Assembly (NCBI GenBank): GCA_037953625.1
Contig: CM075649.1
Coordinates: forward strand, 96,229,290 to 96,293,289
Direction of reading: 5' to 3'
Length of the DNA: 64,000 nucleotides
Origin: Crotalaria pallida
Lineage: Eukaryota > Streptophyta > Magnoliopsida > Fabales > Fabaceae
Below the pieces are notes generated by a model. The model was given only the letters and a program-made list of their open reading frames with translations. It searched no databases and had not been told where the DNA came from. The translations under genes and the position numbers were made by a program. Below are positions 1 to 12,216 of this stretch, piece after piece; the stretch's first letter is position 1, and each line of letters starts with the position of its first letter.

Positions 1-420
1 ATGGTTCCTTACTCCCCCACTTGGCATTGTCATACTTCGTTACATCAATGCCAAGAAGTAGTCTTAATCGATAATAATAATCGGGTACGGGAGTTCTCGA
101 CCGTTGCTCGCAATCGGCAGTTACGAGGGGTTGACTACCTATAGGCGGTCTTTGAATTTGTAATAAGTTCCTATGGGTTTTTGTTCAATTCTCATGAGGT
201 GACTACAATCTACCACTCTACCCCTAACATATATGGGCTTAATGCCTCTTCATTTCGCTTTAATCCCAAGTTCCTTCCCTAATCCTGTGCAAAGAATTCG
301 AATGGAAATCTACTTGGGTTAATTCTATCCTGCTTAGAAAATCTATCGCTCTTAAGAATTATTAAGTTGATTAGTCCAGTTTTATTCAGAACGTGTTAAT
401 GAAATCGAACACCTTTTAAT
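1..420. other. unassigned AT-rich sequence
   Basis: I see no coding frame, tandem repeat or terminal motif here. Its position beyond the minus-strand gag/protease remnant suggests decayed retroelement internal sequence, but no protease or polymerase motif is readable. Confidence 0.4.
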
Positions 421-1075
421 CTATACTAAGCGCAGACATTTTAAATAAACTATTGGTACATTATTAATATAAAAGGTACCTTGGATCAGTTTATTCGCTC
501 CTTCTAGCCTTTCGTGCGTCAACTGAGACTGTCTCCTTTCTCCAGGGCGTTCATAGGACATTTTGCAGCACGGTGACCAGATGTCCACAATGGAAACAAA
601 GACCTTCCCGCCTATGTTGCCTAAACATCCAACATTTACGGTTATGGAACTTTCCACAATGTGGACATGGTGGCCTAGTTCTCGGGGCATCCATATTCAT
701 GTTTGCAGCTTCTGGAGCCATGGTTTCGGCGCCAATGTTAGTGTATGGATCCGATGCCTGGGCCAGTTCCTTGCCTTTGCTGGAACCTTCTGAACCATGT
801 ATTATCTTGTTCCGATCTGCATCCGCCTTCCTCTTGAGCCCTTTCTCATAAGTGCTCGCCATATTGACCAGATGAGAGAGATCTGAAATATTCTGGTATT
901 CGAAAGCAAGTCGAATATCCTCCCGGAGACCAGATTCAAACTTTATGCATTTAGCTCGCTCATTTGCATCTCTGTAACCACTGGATTACCGAATCAAATC
1001 CTCGAATTGTGCCGCATATTCACCGACACTCAAACTCCCTTGTTCCAGCTTAAGAAACAGTAGATCCTTTAAAGA
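421..1075 (-). pseudogene. Ty3/gypsy gag to protease remnant
   Basis: Read on the minus strand, 1075-986 encodes a gag-like segment with the motif LEQGSLSVGEYAAQFEDLIR. An in-frame stop follows, and the same frame continues through 985-551 with the chromovirus-type cysteine/histidine region (CPHCGKFHNRKCW, then CFHCGH). The frame shifts inside the second knuckle near 560. A short stretch in another frame (about 540-430) resembles the start of the protease (GTFYINNVPIVYL). Gag packages element RNA and the knuckle binds nucleic acid. The N-terminal half of gag and all of reverse transcriptase and integrase are missing; the coding match stops at 1075, where a family A LTR piece begins. The arrangement fits Tekay-like chromoviruses; lineage is inferred from motifs only. 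Confidence 0.75.
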
Positions 1076-1798
1076 AAGAATGAAATAAAGAAAGAATACA
1101 TGGAAGAAAGAGAAGAAAACAATAAAAATAAAAAATAAAAAAATAAAGAGAAAATTGAAAGATAATATGATGTGAGTGAGAGAAAAGAGAATCAACAGTG
1201 CATGAGAAAGATAAAAGAGCAAAGGATATGGGTTTAAGAATGGCTAAGGGAACTATTGTTTGTGTGTGATGCATGCTTGGTTTGATGATTGAAAATATGT
1301 GTTACGTGCTAAATGTGTTTGAATTAGTAGGTCATTATGTTTAGTTAGGAACTACTTTCTACTTCATGTGTAAAGCTCACCCTTACAACCATTTTTCAGG
1401 TTTTGAGATTGGAGCTTACACAGTTTCTGGCCGAGCAGGTTGAACCTCCACTACGTGGAGTATCTATTTATTATTTACGAGTGGACTGCAGTTTTAGATA
1501 TATTAAAAATTACTATTTTGTAGATTTAAAATATGTATTAGTTGTACCCCTGTTTGAGATATTCAGGGCATTAGGATCTGTTTCTGGTTAATATTTAAAC
1601 GTTTTATGTTTTAAAGTTTGCTGGACTGAACAGGTTAAACAGGTACAAAATTGGAAATTTTGGGAAAGTCCGAAAAACAGAGGAAACTCTGTCCGTTTTT
1701 TCGGAAAAATATTCGTAAGTATTTTAATTTAAAAAGAAATTTTCAATTTCCATTTTTATAAAATCCTAATTTAACTAAATAATTGTGAGGGTGTTACA
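1076..1798 (+). repeat. family A giant LTR, 3' end fragment
   Basis: It ends in GTGAGGGTGTTACA at 1798, the 3' terminus of an LTR. The block near 1398-1470 (GGAGCTTACA, GGCCGAGCAGG, CTACGTGGAG) matches 3140-3205 and, reversed, the solo LTR near 59030. A purine-rich stretch occupies 1076-1210. The left edge is abrupt against the gag remnant, and no LTR start or target duplication is visible. Confidence 0.65.
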
Positions 1799-3527
1799 GC
1801 CACGACATGTTCGAGTATCGGCATACAAAAAAGAATGTGTTTATGAACAGCTAAGAGTTAAAGCATTTACAGGTAAGAAGGGTCGTATTACCTCTATTTA
1901 AAAAGTAAATTCTAGGAGTTTATAGTGGTGACTAAGAATAGGGTAATTAAGGAATAAGTTAATGAACCTTAGGGTAGTTCCCACAAATATAAATGATTTA
2001 TTTAAATTGAATGTGCATAGAATGAGTTCCGGAGTGAATGAATATGATAGGATATTGAAAGAGTTAATATGGAAATTAAAGTGTAGAAAAACACACAATA
2101 AAATCGAGGGAAATTAGTTAAGGGAAATTAGCGAAATGTGAGAGTAAAAGAGTATAGAGTATTTGTAATAGGCGAAGGGTGTAGAATGAGTTAAAACTAA
2201 AGGTGAGGAACAAGAGGAGTTAGAGTACGAAAGAAATAAGAAAGCACGGAGTAAACTTAGTTAAGAGTTGTCAGGTAATAATGAAATCGAAACGAAAATG
2301 ATAAACTAAATTCCAAATACAAGAGGGTAATTGGTAAAAGAATTTAGTGAAAAGGTGATAAGACAAATAGAGAGAATGCGATTATGGTAGTTTAATAGAA
2401 TGGAGTTAGATGAAAGCTAGAATAATTAATAAAAAGAATAAGGAAAAAGGGAAAGGAAGAGAAGAAGAAAAAGAAAAAAAAAGGAAAATGGAAATAATGA
2501 AGAGATAGTAACGAGAATTAAAATATAATGTTTATGGCCTAATCAAGCAAAATCAGATGAGAATGAGAATCATTAGTGAATAGAATATATTTAAGATAGA
2601 CGAGAATAAAGAAAAGGGAAAGAACTGAGCGGCAGGAGGTCGGTAGACCCTGTTACAATAATAAAAAGTAAAATGGCGGGAGGTCGGTAGACCCTGTCAC
2701 AATAATAAAAAGTAGAATGGCGGGAGGTCGGTAGACCCTGTCACAATAATAAAAAGTAAAATGGCGGGAGGTCGGTAGACCCTGTCACAATAATAAAAAG
2801 TAAAATGGCGGGAGGTCGGTAGACCCTGTCACAATAATAAAAAGTAAAATGGCATGAGGTCGTTAGACCCTGTCACCAATAAAAGAGTAAAAGAACGAAA
2901 AGGTAACCGACATGTTGGCTAAATAATGGAAAATGGATAAAGAATGGAAATGAAAGAATGTTAAGAGAACCAAAAATTAAAAGAATGTAAGAATAAGTAA
3001 GGAACTAGAAGAGATTAATTAAATGAATAATGTATGCTAATAATTGTGTAGGCTTAGTTTATTACTATGTCTCTTATAGGATTTATCTTTTTAAGTTCTG
3101 TGTAATGCTTCCCCTCTTGTGGTTGATTATTTTCAGGTACCAGAGCGGAGCTTACATCGTTGCAGGCCGAGCAGGAAATTCTCCACCACGTGGAGTGTAT
3201 TCGTGATACCTTGAGCGGACTTTATTTCCTAATTATATTGAAAACTGTTATTTTTGAAATGTTTAAAATATGCATTAGCTATGTGCCCAAAACTTGTACT
3301 AATCAGACGTTAGAATTTAATCTGACTATACTACTATTATGATCTAAGTTGTTAGGTAACTCTGGATTGACAGGTTTAAAGAAGAAAATTTTTGGGAAGT
3401 CCGAAAAACAGAGGAAATTCTGCCCGTTTTCCAAAAAAATATTCTTAAGTATTTTAATTAAAAATAAATTTTCAAGTCCATATTTTTATAAATCTTAAAT
3501 TAACTAAATATTTGTGAGGGTGTTACA
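1799..3527 (+). repeat. family A giant LTR, second fragment
   Basis: It ends in GTGAGGGTGTTACA at 3527 and shares the purine-rich tract, tandem-repeat zone and GCTTCCCCT...GGCCGAGCAGG block with the minus-strand solo LTR at 58711-61973. No TGTAACA start or primer binding site is found, so it is truncated on the left. No reading frame of note. Confidence 0.65.
2637..2880 (+). repeat. 44-bp tandem repeat, six copies
   Basis: Units begin at 2637, 2681, 2725, 2769, 2813 and 2857, exactly 44 bp apart. Each holds AGGTCGGTAGACCCTGT, able to form a small GGTC/GACC hairpin, followed by an A-rich spacer. The last unit has diverged (GTTAGACCC). It lies in the same part of the family A LTR as the hairpin arrays at 59676-60475. 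Confidence 0.9.
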
Positions 3528-3844
3528 ATACACATACATACCAAAACCGTGCATACATACACACACATGCATAGAAAATAATTCTTTTCATCATAAAATG
3601 ATTCATGTATAAAAATCATATTTCTTTTAAAGCATAAAAATTGCAAACACATATCCATTCCAAAAATTCATTTTCTAAAACTCATATTAGCATTTCATGA
3701 AAATCATTCCTTTTAAATCATTCATCACTTTGAAAACATGAATTAGGAAATTCCTTTAAGAAAATACTCTTTTCAAAAACACTTTCTTAAAAATAAATCT
3801 CTTTAGTATTTTAAATTGATACGAGGAATTTGCGGAGTGTTACA
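3528..3844 (-). repeat. family B-like LTR terminal fragment
   Basis: The sequence parallels 30180-30473: AAAACCGTGCA with CA-rich text, AGAAAATAATT, then ACGAGGAATTTGCGG before the terminal TGTTACA at 3844. It is the sense-strand 5' end of a B-like LTR, cut on the left by the family A fragment. Confidence 0.65.
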
Positions 3845-4249
3845 AGTTAGGCTATCTGTAGAAAATCTAGGAAAGGTTTTCCTAGTTGATGTTGAGGTCC
3901 CTAGAGAAAGGAGGTTCCTAGTAGCTTGCGGGGCGCTCTGGTTGTACTCGGGGACGCGAGGCGTCTTTGGTTATTGAAAAGCTCAAGTTGGTCGCTTGAG
4001 GACTGGATGTAGGCGTTGTTTTCCGAACCAGGATAAAATCTCCGGTGCAAAATTTCTCTATCCCTTATCTCTTTTCATTTCGCATTTATATTTTGTGTTA
4101 ATCATATTTTGCGAATAAACCTATTATCACGTTTGAAATTATATAGCACGAGAATTGCGTTTTCATGGTGTTAATTTATTCAATCTCGTGAATAATACAT
4201 TTTCAATACATTTTCAATATATCTATAATTTATCTATAAATCCTTTGCG
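3845..4249 (+). repeat. copia LTR / leader remnant
   Basis: GAGGACTGGATGTAGGC followed by GAACCAGGATAAA parallels the copia LTR at 37813-37860 (GGGGACTGGATGTAGC, GAACCAGGATAAA). It lies directly before the broken copia gag. No tRNA-Met type primer binding site remains between them, so a deletion joins LTR to gag. Confidence 0.6.
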
Positions 4250-5502
4250 TTGAATATTCAAGCGATGCAAATTTTGAGAAATGCCTTAAATAATAATGCA
4301 TACGCTAGAATTAGAGATTGTATCAACGCTAAAAGTATTTGGGACACTTTAATAACACACTATGCTACTAATGATCTATGGGAAAGTGTTAGTGTCCGCA
4401 GGAAAAAAGGAACACACATAAGGAACGATGACTTAAATGATGATGTCCTTGATGATGAGACGAAGAGTAACACAACAAGTGAAGATGATGATTTAGAGAG
4501 ACTACTTGAAGAGTTCATACAATCTTATGAGGAATTGAGTTCTTCGGAAGAAGAGTCCACAGACAATGAAAGTGAAACAAATGAACAAATTCCCCATGAG
4601 GTAACAAATGTTAGTTCTCTCTCTAACAATCTACACATTACTTATAATGGTTCAAGTGATGATAAGACAATTTTAAAAAAACCATGACTTGGACTTTGTG
4701 CAAGAATTATCTTCAAAAGAAATTACTTTTTATTCTTTGAAAATTAAAGATAATCTTGTCAAAGAAATATTTTTAGAAAATTGTTCCTCAACACACTTTG
4801 AAAATTGTTCTTTACCTGAAAAACAAGTTGAGGATAAAAATTTTGAAACTCACGCTGAAAAACCTATTGACTCATTCATTACTTGGTCAAGTTAATGTTG
4901 ATATTCAAAAACCAAGTAAAGATTTGAACAATAGTACTTTGCATTTTCAAAACAAAGACTCCAAGTTATGTAATCATGTTTGTGAAAAAGTCAAGTCATC
5001 ACCCAAACACATTATATGTAACTATTGTGGATGTTCGGCTCATATCTCATATCAATGCTATTATTGGAAGAATAAAACTATGAAAGGTAACGTGAAATGG
5101 GTTCCAAAGGTTTCAAAGGAATCCAAACCTAATCCCCTAGGACCCAAAATTAGATGGGTACCAAAGGTTTCTCCTTGTAACAGGAATTTGCAAAATCAGT
5201 TAACCAAGGAAGAACCAAAACGAAATCAGGAGAAGAAAGCAATCAAATTGACCTACTGGAAGCCAAAAACTAGAAGAGTTGACCAAGTGGAGAACGAGCT
5301 AGCAAAGATCAAAAATCTCTCAAGGAGAAAGTGGAATTACAATAAAGTTAAATATCAGAAAAGGAAACAATGGTCGAAAGCACATTCATTCTGGTCAAGC
5401 AAACACTCTTCATGGCATAAAAGGATTGAGGTAAACAAGTCATACCCTTATTATAACCATGATTATACAAGAGCATACTTTGACTATTCCAAGTTGTATT
5501 GA
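4250..5502 (+). pseudogene. Ty1/copia (Maximus/SIRE-like) gag, broken
   Basis: The first frame (4250-4687) starts inside the UBN2-type gag domain (ARIRDCINAKSIWDTL) and runs into an acidic serine-rich tract. The reading shifts near 4687 and again near 4800-4890. The last frame (to 5502) carries a CCHC knuckle (CNYCGCSAHISYQC) and repeated KWVPKVS / RWVPKVS motifs, usual after the knuckle in Maximus/SIRE gag. Gag forms the particle and binds element RNA. The N-terminus is missing and no protease, integrase or reverse transcriptase follows. It is clearly more decayed than the copia gag at 38420. The ATG at 4250 is probably internal. Confidence 0.75.
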
Positions 5503-5933
5503 ATTTGAAAATAAATCATGTGTAGTAAAAGTTTTTTTTTCACATGATTATCGTTTCTTGGAAAAGTTGAAGTACTTCATTTATAATGTGTCATCTAGTG
5601 CAAACTTGAGTTGTTTAAGTTGGCATCTAAATGCATATTATGATCGAACTTGATATAACTCTTAGTTATAATAGAGCATATGATTTTGTATATTGCTGTT
5701 ATGTGGTTCATATTAATTTCTTCAATAGCTCTTAATGTTTATCTTGAAAAATTACTAACTTGAGCGTTGGAGATATCCAGAACAATCTGTTTTGCAGGAA
5801 ATGGTGTTTTGAAAGGTAAGTTGACCACAAGCTAAAATCACTCATAATGCCTAGCATCAGAAAATCAATTCATAGCATGCAAGGAAGCTTGGTTTATGCA
5901 GAAAAATAAGAATTCTGGATGATTGAGCAGAAG
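5503..5933. other. unassigned AT-rich stretch
   Basis: I find no supported gene, repeat boundary or motif. It may be the non-coding internal part following the copia gag remnant. Confidence 0.4.
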
Positions 5934-6258
5934 TAATCGATTACTCTGCAACAGTAATCGATTACCCAGTGTTTAGTGCAACAGGTCTAATCAGTTTAAT
6001 GCAAGTAACCGATTATAGGACTAAAGATAACCGATTAGTTATGCAGCATCATACAACTCACCAGAGAAGATGTAATCGATTAATGTTACTGAAGTAATCG
6101 ATTAAGAGGCACCAAGTAATCGATTATAGCCAGCCAGTAATCGATTAGAAAAGTTGCATCATGTATTCACCAGAGAGGAAGTAATCGATTACAGTTATGT
6201 CAGTAATCGATTACATGAGGAAAGTAATCGATTAAATCCTGTCAGTAATTGATTATCA
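5934..6258. repeat. cluster of TAATCGATTA palindromes
   Basis: About a dozen copies of GTAATCGATTAC or close variants (AACCGATTA, GTAATTGATTA) occur, often in pairs about 10-20 bp apart. The full 12-mer is its own reverse complement. Intervening sequence is not repeated, so this is a cluster of short palindromes and not a simple tandem repeat. Confidence 0.85.
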
Positions 6259-7130
6259 GCTACAGTATCTGAAAAAAAAAGGAAATTCGTGTGGACCAAG
6301 TTGGGCCTTTGACCCATTTTGACCAAGATAGGACCACCTCTTGACTAACCCTAGCCTCACATATCACTCCCACACGTGCTCTCTCTCTCTTACACTCTCA
6401 TTCTCTCTCTTTTTTTCTCTCTCAAAAAATCATGGCCTCTTCTTCTTCTTCTTCATTATTTTCTTCATCAACCAACCATCCTCCATAGCCTCCTCCTCAC
6501 CAAACCTCCACCATTCACACTCAAAACCCCTTCTCACATCATAAACCTTCATCTCCTACCTTCTCTCTCTCTCTCTCTCACAAATTCGCCTCTCTCTCTC
6601 TCCTCACCTTCTCCCATTCGGCCTCCATCAACCATCACCTTAACCACCATTCATGCACCTTTAGCCTCCTTCAAACCACCATTGCCTAACCTTTTAACCA
6701 TAACCACCAGCTGTGCAAATCCTTGGTTCAAAACTCGGTTCAACAAGGTTCATCTCTTCCAATTTAGCATTGGCTTTGTTTGGTTCAGCGAAGAGATCGG
6801 CTCAGTGTTATTGGTTTAGTGATCTTCTGGTTCGGTTCAGCTTCGGTTCAGTTTCGATTCAGTGGTTTAGCTCAGTGTATTCTGGTTCAGGTTCTCAAGT
6901 CTTCTTCTTCAAGCTATTCCTGCTACTATTTCTGGTACAGTGTTCATGCCTCTGAGTTCATTTTGATATTCTGAGATTAGAGGTTTATTGGTAGTAGGAC
7001 TGCTTTATCTGCCTGGTAGCATATGGTTTGAGAACTACATTGTTGAATTGTTGGGTATAGTCAGTTGAGTAGTTGGGTATATCGTCTGGTTCATTGTTGT
7101 TGCTGTCTGTCTGATTTGTTATATGAGAAA
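6259..7130 (+). other. pyrimidine-rich leader upstream of transposon-protein gene
   Basis: It includes a CT-rich stretch (about 6376-6610) with CTCTCTCTCT runs, then T/G-rich text rich in GGTTCAG and GGTTCGG repeats (about 6720-6890). Plant promoters and leaders are often CT-rich, so it may hold the promoter of the reading frame at 7131. I cannot place a TATA box with confidence. Confidence 0.4.
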
Positions 7131-8378
7131 ATGGCTACTCGTCGTACAAAAAGAAGAGCTCTAATCGTAGAATCTGAGGATGGTGAGCCTTCACCCCCAG
7201 TTGTTCAGAATCAGAGAGCTAATCCTTCTTCCAGTCGTGCTCCTAGACCTTCTCGACCTCGTCAGAATGAAGCTGGTCCATCTGCTCCTCCACCCACTAT
7301 TCCACAGCCTGCAGCTCTAGAGAAACTCAACCGTTGGTTTTCCAACCCGGCTCAAATTGCTAATTATGAAAAGTATTTTGCAGCGTGTACCGTAATTTCT
7401 CCTAGATTCCTGGACGCATAGACTTTTAATGATGATGAGTGTAATCTTCCCGCAATAAAGCTGCTGAAAGAAATAGAGCAATTTGAGTTCAGCACCATCG
7501 GCGGTGACTTTTATGAGGATCTAGTCAGAGTCTTCTATTCAAACTTGAAATGGGATTCCGATGAGAAGATTCTTTCTTCTGAGGTAAAAGGAAGACAGAT
7601 AAAGATCACTCTAGATACTTGGAGGAATATCACTAGACTTCCGATGGATGGAGTCTATTTCACAGGTTCTGGCAGTGACAGTCTTTGGGGCGATGAATAT
7701 GACAAAAAGGCTGCTAAAGAAGAGTTCATTGATGACAACATCCCTACAGGAAAGGTCATGACTTCTGGTAATCTGAAATTCGAGTTTCGTGTGCTACACT
7801 TTATTCTGAATCGTTGCTTGATCCCAGGGCAAGGGAATTACTTCAGGGTGTTAGATTCTGACTACATCATTCTATGTGCTTGGTTTCATGACAAACCTAT
7901 CAATTGGGGTTGGTTTGTCTTGAATCATTTGACCGAGACTGCAAGTAAAGTACGTCGCTCGATTGATCGCGATATGAAGCTAAAGACAACACGCCTTCCT
8001 TATGCAACCTTGATTACAAACATCCTTAGGCATTTCCGAATTCCTCTTAATGGAGAGTCGAGGACTGCTCCGAATGCAGATATGCGCATGGACACAAATT
8101 TTCTCAGGAACATGGGATGGATAAATGTGGAAGGACGTTGTTGGATTCCTAAGGCGATGCGACGGGAAAGAAAGGCAGCTCATAGGAATGAACCTGAAGA
8201 GGATGATGACTAAGATCAAGCACCAGCTCAGGACCCTGATTTCACACCGCTACAAGCTATATTACCACCGGATCATATTCCTCCGTACATGAAGCATTTC
8301 ATGGATGATGTTAGAGGATATATGAGACGATCTGATGACCATATGCGTACAGTTGACTCCACTCTTGCTCAGCTCACC

Positions 8379-8383
8379 TCCGG
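8379..8383 (+). repeat. target site duplication TCCGG, left
   Basis: TCCGG lies just before TGTAACACCCCG. The identical 5-mer follows the other end of the LTR, and removing one copy restores the frame of the interrupted gene. Confidence 0.93.
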
Positions 8384-11300
8384 TGTAACACCCCGTATTT
8401 TCCCGTACGTGCATAAACGAATTCGTTTAAAATAAACCTTAAGTTTTGCTTTCAAAAGGGTTTTTCTAAGAAGAATTATTTATGATTTTATTCAAGAATG
8501 ATTTCTTTATGGAAAGGACTTGCATTTTGATTGATGAACTCTGAGAATGCAATTTTTAGAATTTTCTGGAATTATTTACAAACTGTATTTCTGGAAATTT
8601 TGGAAGATGAATTTTCATGAAACCATGATTTCTGAAAAGCTGATGACTTTAAATAAATTATCTTTTGGAAATTTTCTATTTGTACGAAAAACTTGATTTT
8701 TAAGGATTTCTAATTATGTGTTTTGTGTAAGTGATTGTTTTACTTTGAAAGAATTTAAGTTTTCCTAGGATAATGATGAATTCTCGTAGGAGATTAAATC
8801 AATTGCCATGACATAGAATTAATTGATGATATGTGCTCATTGTGATATGTGTTTGGTTTAATATGTAAATATTGTTTGAAAATAAACATGTGTGCATATG
8901 TGTGTAAATGTGTTACGGTTTTGGGCATATAAGTGTGAATAGGATTCTTAAAAATGTTGCATAAATCACATGAGATAATGGCCATGGTGTCTTGAATAAA
9001 TAGGAATAGGAAATGAAAATGAAAATGCATGAGGTGTGGACATGTGTGTGCTACGGTGTGAGCATGTGTGTGTGCCACGATGATGAGTGTGTGTGTGTGG
9101 GTAGAACTTTGACTCTTGGGTAGAAAAGAAAAGATGGGAAGTGACCATGCATGATGAAGTCTAGCCCTAGCCTAAGCACCTTGTCTCCTTGATCTAAACC
9201 TTGCCATGCAAAATTTTAGAAACCCAAATTTGCCCGTCCTTTTAGTGCCTTGGCCGAACCTCAACTTAAGGGCAAAGGAGGCAAACTCTTTGGCCCTTAA
9301 ATTTATCTTGCTTTAGTTCATTTCTCACATTTCAATCCCATTTCCTTCACTCACATATCCAAACACTTTCTAAGGGATCATCACACCCTTGGAAAAGAAA
9401 AGAGAGCAAGAGAAAGAGGGTGTGGCCGTAGGAAACAAGAAGGAGGAAGAAGGAGAATTAGACCAAGACTTTGAGTTTCCTTGGAGATCAAGACCCTTGG
9501 GAATTAGAAGACCAACTTTCTTGGTAGGTTATATGAAGATCAAGAAGAAAATCATGATAATTAGATTTTCTTTTGAATTTGTAACTTTCTTTTCTTTTTT
9601 TTTCATTGCTTGTTTATTTTCATGAGTGCAAGTGTGTCTTAGCCTTAACTATGGACTTTTGAAATTGGTTTGTAATATGTGAACTCATGGACTCTATTCC
9701 TCGGTTATGACTCTTTTTAGTTGGATCTTGGTGATTTTCTAAACAACTTTCTAAAGGATCTAAATTATTACTTGGAAATTTTGTGAACACTAAAATTGAA
9801 ACTCCTTGCATGTTGGGTTTCTCCTTTAAAACCGTGACCTATAAGATTTTTATGAGTAGTTTTGGTAAATAAATTGTGATCCAAGCTTGATTGTGAAAGA
9901 GTAAAGATTTTAAGTGTTGCATGTTGATTTCTTTTGTTCAATCCGTGAGCTATGTGCTTCTATGTAAATGTTTGATTAACAATTTCATGATCTAAAATCA
10001 TGTGAGAGGAAAATAAGGATTTTTAATTAGCTTTGCATGTTGACCTTGTAATGATTTTGGTTGATCTTTGCATGAACATGTTTTCATCCATGTTTATTAT
10101 CTTACAAGTTAGATCATTGGGCTTTGCATGTCAATTTTCAAGTAAAGAAATTAAGTTTTTCCTATATGTATGTTACGGTCTAGGGGAAACAATTAGGATG
10201 AAGGTCTTTAGAATGATTTTTCTTTTTATAAACATTATTTGATTGAAAGATTTGTTTTTATTCATGTTGTATTGGCATGAAGGCCATTCGGCCATGAGTA
10301 CTAAAAATGTTTTGGTGCTTGAGTATTGGGTGCATGTATGCATTAGGGATGGATTTGGTGATCTTGAGTTCATGCATGTTATTCTTTTTGAAGATTAAGT
10401 TATAAACCATGTTTTTATTTTTAGAAAATTATGAGTTTGAGTTTTTAATCAAAAGGTTTAAAGAAAACCTCATAATAGTTCATGCATGTTGGTGTGATTA
10501 AATGGTGATGTGTGATCTATATGATTTGCTTTGCTTTGATTGTCTTTAGTGCATTGAAAATGAACTAAGATTCTTGTCTTATGCATGCTAGTCTTCGGTC
10601 TTGAGATAGAAAATAGGGAAGTGTGTTTAATCATCATTTAGGATGTATGTAGACCTTAGACTAAGATTAGCTTAATTCAGGAGCATAAAGGTACATGTAT
10701 GAAATAACCAATTTAAAGGAAAATAAAATAAATCTTTGAAATGATTTGTAGCTTTAATTGTTGTTTGAATTGAAGTGAAGAAAATGAAATTGAAGTTGTT
10801 AAATTTCCCTATGATGCTCACGGTTTCAATCTTTGAAGGCATGGAATGATTTTATTTTTGTCTTGGTTGTGTGTTATGTCATTGCAAGATCTCATTTAAA
10901 TGTTCTGGGTAATATATGTTTAGATGATTAGAAGAATTTATTTTAAATGAATAATGAGAGTGATTATATGCTATGTTTATACTATTATCTGTTTGATGAA
11001 ATGATGTAATTTCTTTTCTTCTTTTCGGATTTTAGGACTAGAAATAAATAAATTGATTTCAAGGTCTGGAAATTATTTGTAGTTAGGAAATGTCAATCCT
11101 AGGTAATTCGGCTTTGTCATGATTTAGCTAAAGGGTTAAGCTTGAATTGTTTTCTCATGCATGATTAGTTTGTGTGTCAACTTTATAAATTAATTTAATG
11201 TAACTTTAGAATTTCATCTTTTAAATCTTGTTATTCTGTTGAATGTTTCCATACCCCAAACGTTTTAAAGCAAGTTTTAATGAGGAAATGAAGGTTTATT

Positions 11301-11621
11301 TGAATAAAAGAGTATTTCCAAAATTGTTTTCAAAAGTTTTTCTCAAAAACCGTCTTAATCATGTATCTTGAAATTGAATTTGAAAAACATTGGACAATGA
11401 TAATAAGTTTTTAAAAGAAAAATTGTTTTCAAAACGAATTCACCAAATGTATCGAACTCGTTTCTAATGCACGGGAAAATGTCTTAGTTGAGCAATGGAC
11501 GAGAGGATAAGAGACGAGGAGAGATGATCAGAAACCTTGGAGAGCTATAGGACGTTCGTCATCGAGGTGAGAGAGGGGCTTTCCCTTAAGACGCCGTGGT
11601 AATTAGGTACATATTAAGGCG

Positions 11622-11725
11622 TCCAATCATCTCAAAGATTGGAATCCAATCTCATTTAGCGTAGTGGTGTATGTGATAGCGATTGTTTGATTGGTTTAGC
11701 TATCCACCCGAACAACTGAGATTGG
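11622..11725 (+). other. LTR hairpin block I (family D sense strand)
   Basis: TCCAATC (11622-11628) pairs with GATTGGA (11637-11643) over the loop ATCTCAAA. CCAATCTCA (11646-11654) pairs with TGAGATTGG (11717-11725). Inside that, GATAGC (11675-11680) pairs with GCTATC (11699-11704) over an AATTGTTTG-like loop. Equivalent hairpins with different arms occur in families B and C and in the second D copy. Confidence 0.8.
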
Positions 11726-12216
11726 CTTATCATAAATGATGTTATGTTTTCTGTTTGTTCGTGTCGAATTATTATCTTATGCTTTGCTTATTTGTTAAAA
11801 AAAATGGTATTGTTAGAATTGTTTGATTATGCGTTAGTAAAGAAGTTATGAAAGTAACAAGCTAAGTATGAAAGGAAAAGAATAATGGATTCAAACAATG
11901 AGAATAAGTGACGAGAATGAATGGCGAGAGATTTAGATGGTAATTGGAAATTGGTAAATTTGGAAAGAACGTGAGGAGTTGCTGATGCTGCTGAGCCCGA
12001 GTTGGCGAGAAGGACACCAGTGATGCTGCTGAATCACAATTGGCAAGGAGGACAGTGATGGCGTGCTAAGTGACAAGTTGATCTGAAATAGTGATGCTAA
12101 CGTTGATGAGAGCAATGTGCTGTGATTTGAGAAAGAGAAAGATGATGCAATAATGTTGTGATGATTCAAGTGATTGGTATAAGAGTTTTAGGGGGAATTA
12201 GATGCGAACGATTAGC

